A stretch of 64,000 nucleotides of DNA from Selaginella moellendorffii. Taxonomy: Eukaryota > Streptophyta > Lycopodiopsida > Selaginellales > Selaginellaceae. Positions 22,509 through 32,865 of the stretch are shown here, in pieces (position 1 is the stretch's first letter; the number at the start of each line of letters is the position of its first letter). The position numbers and the translations under genes are program-made. The stretch covers positions 1,532,272 through 1,596,271 of the forward strand of contig NW_003314283.1 in the NCBI RefSeq assembly GCF_000143415.4, read 5' to 3'. The notes under the pieces are model-generated. The model worked only from the letters and a program-made list of their open reading frames with translations, did no database searches and was not told the DNA's origin.

Positions 22509-25500
22509 TCACACATTGTAGACCATGCCGACGTGAAGGAGGCTCTCGTGAGGGATGTGGTAGATCACCGAGTTGTCCCGGCAGATCCTGCGAAGGAATC
22601 CATAGCAGTAATTGATCGTCGCTCTCCTCAGCAGCCCCGATCCCTCGTTGCACCGGATGAGCGTGTTGCCGAGGATGTGGACGATGCCTTGCTCCTTGGC
22701 GCTGTGCAAGAACTTGAGCTCGTCCTGTCGTCGATCATCTCTGTCGTCGCCATCGCTGCTGTAGCTCGTCAGCTGCGTCGACGAGTTCACCGACGTGAGA
22801 GAGTTGCTCATGAACCCCGCCACCGTGTTCCTCGTCTCCTGGTGATCGTGTTCTTGCTGTTCTTGCTGGGACTGAGAGCTCGACGCCGCGTACACCACCT
22901 GGCTTAACTCCGAGTTTCCATCGTCCTGTCCATCCACGCTCTCGAGCAGCGACTCGTACTTCACGAACGCTGCCAGCGTCTGGATCAAGAGATCGTCGAA
23001 ATGGTCGTCTCGCTTGTGGAGATCCTTGTATCCGTATCTCACAGCGCAGCGGAACATCCGGTAGTTCTTGGGGCCGATCCTTCGCACCAGAAACCTCTCC
23101 TCCTTTGGCACCGTGCTCACCGGCAAGTACTTGACGCAGACGAACACCAGGATGGAGTGGATCGCTGGGAAGTGCGTCAAAAAGTGGGAGAAGATCGATG
23201 GAACTCCATGAGCTAGCTCGGTGTAGAAGAGGCCGATGCCGGGCAGCCGGACGAGTCCCAAGCTCGGTCCCAGGCCGAGGATCCATCCAACCGAGACTTT
23301 GTTGCGTTTCTCGGTCTCGTAGCGCTGCGTGGAGCCGTAGTGCCATGTATACATGACGAGCAAGAGGACCGCTCCTATCGCCAGGGGAACCCAGCCACCA
23401 TTTGGAACTTTGAAGAGCACGGCCGAGATGTAGACGAGCTCCACGGTGCCAAACACGGCGAGGAAGAGCAGCACCAGGAAAATATTTGTTTGCCAGATGA
23501 CCACCATGAGCAAAGCCATGAGCAAAGTCGTGACTAGCATAACTCCGATCACGGCAACACCTGTGACAAGCAAGTTGGAAGTAAGTTTTGCTCTTCCTGA
23601 AAAGGAAAAAAAGTGTTTTTGAGTACCGTATGCGTTGCCGATTTGCGTTGTTTTGCGGAAGCCAGCAGTGATGAGCAAGCACAGCGCCATGAGTATCCAG
23701 TTCACCTCGGGCACGTAAATCTGGCCCATGAAACGCTGAGAAGTGTGGACGATCTTTACTCGAGGGAAGCAGCCGAGTGCTACTGCCTGCTTGACTATAG
23801 AGAAAGTTGCCGAGATTGTTGCCTGGCTCGCGATGATCGCTGCTGCGGTGGCGATCACAAACATTGGCCAGTACAGAGGTCCTGTGAAACAAGGTAAAAG
23901 AGAAGTTTTGTTCACATATTTGTTCACGAGCTTTGAGAAAACCGTAGTACCTGGGACAGAGCTATAGAAGGCATCGGCCACTCGATCTGGATGATGCATC
24001 AAGAACGCAGCCTGCCCCATGTAAGCTGCGAGGAGGCAAGGAAAAACCAGAAATGTAAACGCCAGCTGTTGCAAAAGTTTCTCATAAGAAATCTCTGTAT
24101 ACCAATTCATCTATCTTTTCTCTTTCTGGTTTTTTCTTTCGCTCGAGGAAACTCGTTACCTGAATGGAAAGAGCGGAAAAATGGCCGAGGTCTGCAAACA
24201 ATGCCTCTGCGCCTGCAATGTGAATTCCTTGCATGAGCTACAGCGTAAAAACGAAAGAGGAACATCGTTTACCAGTGATGGAGAGCATAATTCCTCCAAG
24301 AGCGACCCATCCATTCACTTCACTCCTGTGGAAGTAGCGAATGAAAGTGAGCGGCGAGAGCGCCCGGAAGATGGATGGATCGTGCCTGAAAATGTTGTAG
24401 AGCCCGATCAAACCAATGGAGAGGAACCAGAGAAAGATGATGGGAGCAAAAATGAAAGCCACTTTGCCGGTTCCAAATCGTTGCATACAAAACAGGATCA
24501 CCAGAATCAGCAGGGACAGCACCAGCACAGCTTCTGCAGAAAGAAACAAATGCTGCGTAAACTTTTGTGAGCGCTGCTTCTTTGGTACCTTCCGGAAGAG
24601 AATGATGCGCCGCTTGAATGCCTTTGACAGACGAAAGTACTGCAAAGGTCGCGTATTGTCAGAAGAAAACGAGCGAGAAGAGCGAAGAAAAAGTGTGTGT
24701 CGCTACCTGAGATTGCCGGGGAAAGGATACCATCGCCGATAACCATGCTCGTTCCCAAAAGAACCAGGACGAGCAAGATCTTCTGGAGATGGGAGTTGTT
24801 CTCCAAGAGTGTTCTCACCTTGAAAGCCAGAGAGTTTGGAGCTACTGGCCGGCGGCTATACGTCGTGAGTTTCAAGTCGGTGTGATGCTGGTTTTGGATG
24901 GTGTTTGCTTTGACGTGCCTGCAGATGAGCGAGTAGAGAGCAAAAGTTCCACCTGCGGACAAGGATTCATGAGCTCCCGATCGAGACGAGAAGGAAACAA
25001 CGAGCGAGAAAAAAGAACCAACCTTCGCCATAGTCGCTCGACTGAAGCGCGATGAACACGTATTTGATGAGAGGGATGAGAGTGATGGTGTAGATGATGA
25101 GCGAGAGCGTTCCAAGGATATCGTCGGTGTTCTCCACGGTGCTAGTGTCCTGGAAGATGCTCGAGAAGACGTAGAGAGGCGAGGTTCCAAGATCTCCATA
25201 CACCACTCCCAAGCTCAAGAAGGCCAGCCACAAAGTGGTGGCCGTGGACAATCCCTGGAGCAAGAAACAAAGAAGCCCAATTGGATTCACGAGACAAGCG
25301 GGATGGAGGATTCATCACAAACCTTGTCGGATCGCCACATACTGGCGACGCGCCCGGCCTCCTCCCCGAGTGGCTGATCCAAAGTTTGGTCCAACTTCCA
25401 CATTCTTCCCTTTCCCTGTTCTTGGGCTTCCTCCTCCTCATCGGTCTCGACCACCGCATCCATTTCTGCCAAATCTAATCGATGATCAAGCGACTTGGGC

Positions 25501-25535
25501 TCCCGATTCTCCGTCTCCGCCTCGATCGGTGCCAC
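22509..25535 (-). CDS. KUP/HAK/KT potassium transporter
   Basis: Nine exons (first 25535-25323, last 23560-22509) sum to 2478 bases, 825 residues, typical for the family. After an acidic N-terminus the hydrophobic core starts [20 protein letters not shown], the KUP family signature, followed by [27 protein letters not shown] and about twelve predicted membrane helices. The last 200 residues form the usual long cytosolic tail and end [13 protein letters not shown]. These proteins carry K+ with H+ across plasma or vacuolar membranes. I chose the ATG at 25535; an in-frame ATG 24 codons on ([11 protein letters not shown]) is also possible. All exons are intact. Confidence 0.94.
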
Positions 25536-26458
25536 GATTCGGGGGTGTTGGCGTCATCGCCCACTGTCGCTCATCCTTCTCCCGTCCGGCGGAGCACTGT
25601 GATTGTGGCTGGCGGCCTCCCAACGCCGCCACATCTCCTCCATCTCTACGGCCTTGATGAGCTCCGTCCAAGAAGCTCCTGTCTTTACCCAGAGCACGGA
25701 ACTATCGGGAGCTCTCCTCTCCTTCCCTATCTCTTGCCCCCTCGCAGAATAGAAGAGGGAAGAACTTGTCAACGTTTTGCGCCGTGGGCACCACCAGATC
25801 CGATCCGCGTCACCATTGTTGGAAGCTTGACGCCAAGATTTGTGGAGCAATCGCGGAGACCGAGCGAGCGAGCGAGCACGATCGACACTACATTGGTTAG
25901 AAAAACCCCATCTTGGCTGCCTGTGCTCCTGTTCTAGCCATAGAAACAGGAGCCCACGCAAAAGATATGGGACCAGTACTCGATAGTTACTCTGGTAATT
26001 AGGGCATTGTCACAGGCCTTGTTTAGGGCTCACGGTATATCCTCTGTTGTTTAGGGCTCACGGTTGTTAACGCATTTTAGCTGGTTATAGAAGCTGCTGG
26101 ATTTGTTCTTCCCGAGGCTTTTCACCAGGTATGTTCTAGAAAACTCTCAAGATCTTTAGATCTTTGTTTTATACTTATCTAGCTTGTTTCGTACCACAGG
26201 GAAGACACCCATTGTCTAGATCACTGATCTTTATCACGTACTTTGGAGGCATACATGACGTGATTCTTGTGTCCTCTGTGAAAGAGAGGATCGTTTCTAT
26301 GTTACACTTTATATTTGTAAACTCCTAATGTATTTGATATTGATCATCTCAAATGCATCTGCCCGGGAATTATATTTCTATAACAGGTCGCACCCTAATG
26401 CTAGAGTTTAAACCAATGAGCGGGAAAAGAAGTGCCCTAGCCCTAGAGGAGAAGAGCA
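25536..26458. other. Intergenic between potassium transporter (-) and secreted-protein gene (+)
   Basis: Divergent promoter region. The minus strand is open for 135 codons just upstream of the transporter ATG (25554-25961), but composition and lack of recognisable motifs suggest chance or 5' leader. About 25980-26350 shows nothing gene-like. Confidence 0.4.
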
Positions 26459-27567
26459 ATGGCGCTGCTGCTGCTGCTGGCGCTCCTGCCGATCGCGATG
26501 ATTCTCGTCGATGCCGCGGACAACAATCCGGTATTCAATCCGTGCCGCCAGTTGCTGCCGGTCGGGGGCAAGGATTCGATCAGCATTGCGGTAGGGTACA
26601 CTGGCGCGCCCTCGGTTTGGTACAACAACTCGGATCCGTCGCTCAATCAGCTCTCGCCTTGCGACAACGCGCTCGTTGCTGTGAGTGTTGTCTGAGAACT
26701 CGTGTTGATCGAGCTTTCTTTGGTTTGCTGTGTTGGGCAGAAAATGCCGGCGAATTCCCGGGTTGCCGTGTTCAGGCCTCTGCTGGATCAAATCTCGATG
26801 CTGCGGACGAACAATGCGAGCTATCTGGATCTCCACACTGCCGTAATCTATCAAACTCCCACGATCGAAGAGCACAGTAAAAGATCTTTTTCTTTTACTT
26901 TGACTTTCTTATCAGGTTTTGTTTGTTTGTTCCAGTTTCCTGGGAATGCTACTGTGGTTGCGTATGCTGGGAACCCCACAATTGTCTCGACTCCAAAATA
27001 CTTCCTCATTCCTTACGTAAGTTCATGAGGAAGAGTTTTAGCCGAAATTGGAGTCACGGTTTGTTTTGTGAGCAGGGGAGAATACCGATCTACACGCTCG
27101 TGATTGAGCTCAAGAAAGGAGTGCTCAAGAATTTGCTTTGGTAAGAATCACCTTTGTTTAGACTCTTGTGTGTGTTTACGTTTCTTTCTTCAGGAAGGAC
27201 GATAAGTGTGCATCCTGCGGTGGAAAGACGAGCGCTTCGTGCTTCCAAGGCGCCTGTTCGACGTCAGAGTCGACTTGTCTGGATCCATCGTCGACTATTG
27301 CGTCGGTAAAAGGCGCTGATCCGTGCCGATTTGCCGTAAGTTTTGTGTCTTTTCCTCCGAGACAGAGAAGAAGCATCCTTACTCCTTTTCTGGCTCTTAC
27401 AGATAAATGTCGCGTTCTCTGGGACCGACAAAAACAACGTGGTGATGGACTCGTGGTACCAGGTGAAGTCCATGGAGCAGTACTCCATCACATCGCTCTT
27501 TGGACAGGCCGGCAATGCGCTATCCCAAGTTGGTCTGTCCATCATAGATGACCAACTTGGTGGGTGA
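26459..27567 (+). CDS. Secreted plant-conserved protein (Expp1-like family)
   Basis: Exons 26459-26680, 26741-26876, 26916-27016, 27076-27140, 27194-27335 and 27403-27567 give 276 residues. A signal peptide MALLLLLALLPIAMILVDA opens the protein. Family-like blocks follow: FPGNATVVAYAGNP, ELKKGVLKNLLWKDDKCASC with several cysteines, and FSGTDKNNVVMDSWYQVKS. They resemble an uncharacterised plant family sometimes labelled Expp1. No enzyme motif is seen. The second intron is doubtful: only a 39-base version (26877-26915), or its retention, keeps the frame; the better-looking acceptor at 26935 would break it. Function unknown. Confidence 0.65.
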
Positions 27568-27600
27568 CATAATCGACCAACCAACCAAGTTCCTGGGTTT

Positions 27601-28447
27601 ATGGGGGGGATGGGGGGCTGCTCATGCTGTTTGCCGCATTCCGGCTACTCGATGCGCTCCTCGTTCGTAAGAGGAGCACGTTTTCGGGTAATCCTAATTC
27701 GGAGCTGGTTTCCAGAAAAAAATTGTGTTTTTTCAGCGCCTCTCACTTGGAATTCATTGCAACTTCTTCCATGTTGCTGCGCTCTATATTTCATCTAGTG
27801 CATGGTACGCTTGAGAGTTCTTTTCAGCGGAATGACGTGATGCCATATAGGTGATCGATCAGTTCCTCATTGCCTGCTCGCCCGCCGAACGTTTTGCCTC
27901 TGGTGGCGCCAATCTCGTGTACCTTTATGACTGCAGCGACAATTTCAGGTACGTTTACCGATCAGAGTTTATCACCTTTCGATTTTAAGAAACCAGGAGG
28001 GCAGCCATTGCAGATTGGTTTCCGGACAAGATCGAGAAAGCTGGCCAACTTCGGCACCGTCACCACCGCAGTGGGTCGTCAGGATGCTCTTACAGAAGTG
28101 GAGATTCTAACAGGAAGGTAGTGACGTTACATTAGCAGGAGTCCAGTTACCCTGCGCTCGTAGGTGGATCTGCGAAGCTCGAAGCTGGCCACGGGCTCGC
28201 GAATGGGATGATCTCTACTAGATCGCGGTATGAACCGATATGTTTTCATGAAAGCTACGTGTTTTTTTTTTTTTAACGAGGAGGACATGGGTTTGTGGCA
28301 GGGATCTGTAGGTGCTAACTCAGCTCACAGAGCAAGTTGGAGATGGAGAGGCTCGTGCTGTATATCGAGTCGCTACGGCACAGGGAACTATGTTTCGAGG
28401 AGCACAGGGCCAAAGGACAAGTCATACGTATAAATTCTCGGACATGA
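27601..28447 (+). CDS. Small five-exon gene, unknown family
   Basis: Exons 27601-27666, 27851-27948, 27997-28117, 28136-28227 and 28333-28447 have good splice sites and matching phases and give 163 residues. The protein starts MGGMGGCSCCLPHSGYSM, has VIDQFLIACSPAERFASGGA and AIADWFPDKIEKAGQLRHR, and ends in a charged helix, LEMERLVLYIESLRHREL. No exon exceeds 121 bases, so a simple frame scan hardly shows it. The start MGG could allow N-myristoylation, but that is speculation. I do not recognise the family. The intron at 28118-28135 is only 18 bases and needs checking: 28118-28135 could instead be coding sequence or a misplaced boundary. Upstream and downstream exons agree in phase. Confidence 0.5.
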
Positions 28448-28464
28448 TCAAGGATCAAACAAGC

Positions 28465-29163
28465 TTAAGCCACATTGAGCTCTAGTGTGGATGACGAATT
28501 AAAGCTGGATCCAGGATAGCAGGGTCGCTCCAGATACATTCCGATGCCTCTGAAGTACTGAGTTTGTGTAGCAAAGCCCCAGAAGCCCACGAATTTGCCG
28601 ACTGGAGTGACGAAAAACTGTCCTGTTGTGATTCCATATGGCCCATAGCTCTTCTGGTGCCCAGTGTATTTGTCGCTGGAGATGAAGGTGAGCTGATTTA
28701 TCCCATCTCTCGTGAACTTGCTTGGTCCTCCGAATCCTCTCATTTGGGTTATCTCTTCATTTGGATAGTCCAGACATATCTGCGAAGAACAAGAAGGAAG
28801 AACCAGGTGATCTCGTGGACAAGTTGGAGCTCACCTGTGTCGGTGCCTTGTGTGTGGTAGTGCCATGAGCTGGTGCCCAGATATACTGACCATCTCCATA
28901 GTCATACATCACTTGGAGACCATCAAACACTTCACCATGCCAGAGTCTCATGCACACAATCCCTTTGGACTCGCCGTCGCTAAACTCGATGCCTTCTGTG
29001 CCACCCCATCGGCCATAGCGGCGGGCACTGGATCCATCCAGAAGCTGGAGAGCCAAAGAGCAGTATATATAATGTCAGCTGCGACCAAAGCAGATGTGAT
29101 GATGTGAAGTGTAGAACACTTAACGCAGAGGGCGAACACGAAAAAGAACACTGGAGTCCACAT
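28465..29163 (-). CDS. Secreted jacalin-type mannose-binding lectin
   Basis: Three exons (29163-29125, 29044-28835, 28779-28465) give 187 residues. A very short first exon encodes a signal peptide MWTPVFFFVFALC. One jacalin domain follows: YGRWGGTEGIEFSDGE, GIVCMRLWHGEVFDGLQVMY, QLTFISSDK, SYGPYGITTGQFF and the closing GFWGFATQTQYFRGIGMYLE, whose GxxxxxxxxxIGxYL pattern forms part of the sugar site. Jacalin-related lectins bind mannose or galactose glycans and often serve defence. A cysteine near the C-terminus (ERPCYPGSS) is unusual. The fold call is good; sugar preference is unknown. Confidence 0.8.
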
Positions 29164-29535
29164 ATCCCCTATCGATCGATCTCAGCTGGATGACTGGAAG
29201 CAAGGGCTTGAAATATGTTCTTATTTGCAAGCAGCAAGGTGAAGGACGTCGATGTGTAAAGCTTCTTGATTAAAAAGTTAAAAAGTTGTCTTGTTTTTTT
29301 CCACCGCATTCTTCTCGTGGAAGGGAAAATGCTGGTCCCCGATGTCGAACCCTCAACCGCTCCTGAGTCCTTGCCATGACAAGACTTACCTGCTGCTTGT
29401 TCACTTCTGGATGACAAGAATTTCTCTTTTCTTTAGTCCTTGGGTGCTCATTGATATGCTCCAGATTAAAAGATTTGTTAGCTGAAATTTTTCCTCTGTA
29501 CTATTTCTAAGGTCCCACTGAGATAACTCGGGCTC
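29164..29535. other. Intergenic, no gene seen
   Basis: Contains the lectin promoter on the minus strand. No convincing coding stretch, repeat or RNA gene is visible. Confidence 0.45.
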
Positions 29536-30832
29536 TTGGACTCCGGTGTCATGGAGATTGTGGCCTTGGCCGCCTCTACAACATTTGACTTTGAAATCAA
29601 CAGGTACACGATGTCCATTCTTGGAGCTGATTCATGCTCTTCATGGCAAGCCACCGTGTACAAGAGATACATTGGGAATGGGTTTGAGGGCGTGGTTTCA
29701 TCCCAGTCTCCAGGAGGAGGATAGCTAGAGCATGAGCTATCTGGCCTCTCTGCTGCTGGACAACGGCGTCATGACTAGAGATTGCCTTTTGGAGTCCTTT
29801 ACCTCACACACACCTCAAGAGGTGGACGACCATCACCTTCCAAGGTTGTGGACATCATTGAGAAGAATTACATCCACTTTCCAAAGCACGATCAGTGGTT
29901 CACCAGCGGGGTGAAGCAAAGGTTTGCAGATAAGGTGAGGTACCATGTAATAGTATGTAACATTATAGCCATACACCTGGACTTCATATATATAGCCGTC
30001 ACAAAGAATGTTCCTCGTCTTGCAGGCAATTCCAGTCAAGTCATGCAATCTCAACAAGACTTTGGGAAAGTGCCCTGACAAGGCCGAGGAGCTGGCCATC
30101 CATTCCATGAAGATTGTTGCGGATCCAGGCATGCACTACAACATCGTCTCGGATGGCCATGTCTTCTCTGATCTCGTCGGCTCTGACGATGCTGCTGTGG
30201 ATTCTTATGGAGGGATGTTTTGGGAGATGGCACACAATTTGTATCCCGGCTTGGTCAGTTTCTTTAGCCTGGACGAGTTTCTGCTGGACAACCACAGCGA
30301 GAACAGCATTGCCAACCTTTTATCCAACACGGCAGTGGAGCATTCAGTTGCGACTGAGCTCACGGCCAATGCAGAGAATGCCAGGCGAACGCTCATTGTT
30401 TGGATGTGACGAGTCAACCGTCACCAAGGTAGGAAGACCCCGAGCACGTAATCTGTATCGTGGCTTCTCCAGGTTCACCCTCGAGGACTTGCACGACACA
30501 AGAGCTGCAAGGACCTTCCGTCAAAGTCGAAGTTGTGCAGCCAAGTTGGCTTCCTCATGATCCTCTGGAACTGGAACGGTTCATACTCGGCCCATGGTGG
30601 AGTGGCTCTTCCCGTTGCAGCTGCGCATCTCCATCCACCCGCATCCAAACAGTGGCACAACGCAGTTGTCGAGCTCGAGGATGGCAAGTTCATGCTGCTC
30701 CATTCCAAGATCATCAGAGAGTTTGGGAGAACACCTCGATTGAGCCAGCAGCTGCTTCTCAAGCGTGACGGCTATCTTGTGAGGTATCCGGACCACAGAC
30801 CCAGCCACTACAGGCAAGTCAGCGCCTGCTAG
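29536..30832 (+). pseudogene. Broken DIT1/PvcA isocyanide synthase copy
   Basis: Clear homology to the intact gene at 1-790, split over frames. INRYTMSILGADS and TVYKRYIGNGFEGVV are in one frame and hit a stop; MSYLASLLLDNGVMTRDCLL, IIEKNYIHFPKHDQWF and NLNKTLGKCPDKAEELAIHS are in others. The signature SDGHVFSDLVGSDDAAVD is kept. About 50 bases are inserted near 29950-30000 and eight codons are missing before MHYNIVSDG, relative to the intact gene. The C-terminal half, absent from the truncated intact copy, runs on to a broken LRISIHPHP-type block near 30625. Start region, stops and shifts make it non-functional. It does show what lies downstream in the family. Confidence 0.85.
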
Positions 30833-31039
30833 GCCGCAGCTATTGGCATTTTTAATTCAATTGCCAATGTATAAGCTTGCGTAGTCCCAATCTCCAATAC
30901 AAGTCGTCGTTATCTTTCCTAGAGTTGGCATTTTACATCCATCTTAGTTGAAACATAGCAGTGTAGGAAATTGTTCTAGGGTTTTTGAAGAGGGATCGCG
31001 CTCGAGAGCGTGGTTTGTTGCAACTCCAGTGCTCGTAGT

Positions 31040-32620
31040 ACGTGCGAACGAGCAGTGCATTAAACAGCAAAAATGCGATGCACAGCACCCACACCGCATT
31101 GTCTTCGGGTAAATCTTGTCTTCACAAATCTCTCATGCTACATTCTTGTTTTTCTTTGTCTAGATATGGACTTGGGAATGGAACGAAGGTCTTCGGAGCT
31201 ACCTACACCCGCTCATCTTTGCTGCGCGCTAAGACGTTGGCAGTGTTTAAGCTGGATACTGGTTCATGGTAAGCTCGATAAAACTTAAGCTTTTTTCGAG
31301 AAAGTTCTAATGCCTTCTAGCTTTTCATGAATGATTCCATGATAGTGGAGGTCGCCAAGGCTTTTCCAGTCTCTCATTGCCGCAGCCGGTGATGTTTACC
31401 TGTGGAAGCTCGCTTGTCGAGCATTTGGTGACCGTGTTGCAAAGTGGACAGTAAGTTCCATCTGAAAAAATGTGAGGAAAACTCGATTCTCAAACTTTAT
31501 TATGCAGATGTTTTGCCAGCTCGTCAACTGGTCCAGATATCTCCTCCATGAAGTTCTTCCTATCGGATACGCAAAGGAGGCGTGTTCCATGCTCAAAACC
31601 CTTACATTTGCCTCCAACTTTCAGGTGTGGCATTCTTGGAGCGACTTTCGTTTTGGACAGGATCATGTACGGAAATGGTTATTTGTGCTGCTGAGGTTTT
31701 CCTGTTTAATTTCCTCTGGGGGGATGGTGACTTCTGTTTAATTTCCCTGGCACTGGTATTTCACCCAGGGCTTTCCAGCGATGGCATTCACGCACTTGCC
31801 GCTAACATGTTGGTAGTCGCGGCAGTGGTTTCTTGCGGGTCTTGTAGCTTGGATATTGTTCACGTATAGTCTGCTCGGGCACAAAGAATTCAGGTATCCG
31901 TTAGCATATGTATGAAGAGCAACTTAACTTTTCTAGTCATTCAGGTTCGTCTTGCCAGCACTTCCTCTGGCGATGCTCTTTGCTGGGAACAGCCTTGCCT
32001 CCATTGAGTCCGGAAGTAAGCAAATTGTCAAAGCAAAATCCGGTGGACGATGAAGTTTACAGCCATTCTCATCGGACTGCTTGTCTCCAACGTGCCAGCT
32101 GCGCTTTACACTTCGCTCGTCCACCAGGTGAAAGAAGCTGCTTGTTTGTAGACTAACGAACACTACTTTTGCCCAAACAGCGCGGCTGAATGGAGTACCT
32201 TGGCAATGAAGCGGCAGACCAAAGGGTGGAAAGCATTACGTTTCTGACGCAATGCCATGCTACTCCATTCTACACGTCACTGCACAAGGATTTGCCAATG
32301 AGATTCTTAGCGATGGTGGCAAAGACGAGGCCTCACGGTTCATGGAGGATCCACCCACGGGAGCTTGCCCAGTCACATCGTCATTTTTTAATCCTTGGAG
32401 GACAAACTCCGGCCATTTCTGGAAGCACGCTCCTACAAGTTGGCAAGCTTCTCTACTCCCGCGAACGAGTACAGATCCTGGACTGGCGCGCACTTGCGCA
32501 AGTGGGCACCGCCAACTTCCTCAAACTCCAGTTTGCTAGCCCTAGTCTAATGGCGTCTCAAAGTCGATCAGAGGCATACTCGGCATGGAAGGTTGTGCTG
32601 GGAGAGACGAACACTTAATC
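31040..32620 (+). pseudogene. GPI mannosyltransferase 3 (PIG-B) pseudogene, copy 1
   Basis: Fragments of the PIG-B/GPI10 family appear in correct order but in shifting frames. These are HRIVFG (31105-31122), TWEWNEGLRSYLHPLIFAA (31170-31225), AAGDVYLWKLACRAFGDRVA (31383-31442), MFCQLVNW, a match to the FRFVLPALPLA..SGYSLAS region near 31940-32010, NVPAALYTSLVHQ (32090-32130) and CHATPFYTSLHKDLPMRFL (32253-32310). PIG-B adds the third mannose to GPI anchors in the ER membrane. Stops and frameshifts occur throughout, so no complete protein can form. Two more decayed copies lie at 41840-43200 and 46470-47430. Confidence 0.78.
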
Positions 32621-32865
32621 TATGATCAAATGGAAGTTTATAATTATAAACATGTTTATAAATCATAAATGCAAGATTAATAACAATGGTTAAATGGTAG
32701 AATATCTTAGAATATTTAAATATATTTTAAATATATTCACTACCTAAGCATAGCTCAATTTGTTCGGTCAGCGGTAAATGTTAAAGTTAAATTTAAATAT
32801 TTAAGATTAAAGCTAACATTTAAAAACCACATTTCACTAGGTCTCCTTGAAAGTTTACAGCAGAG
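32621..32865. other. AT-rich stretch before the NTPase gene
   Basis: Composed largely of A and T, with runs such as tatttaaatatattttaaat. No gene seen. It may mark the edge of an insertion, but no inverted repeats or target-site duplication are evident by eye. Confidence 0.4.

Noticed and set aside
22735-23892. 385-codon open frame on the minus strand inside the potassium transporter locus
   Set aside because: It overlaps the transporter exons in another frame and reads as composition-driven Arg/His/Ser-rich sequence without motifs.
25554-25961. 135-codon minus-strand frame just upstream of the potassium transporter, a possible upstream ORF
   Set aside because: No motif, no splice support, and Arg/Ser-rich composition typical of chance; kept only as a note in the intergenic entry.
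32621-32865. AT-rich block considered as a transposon terminal region
   Set aside because: No inverted terminal repeat or target-site duplication could be matched on the far side of the NTPase gene.
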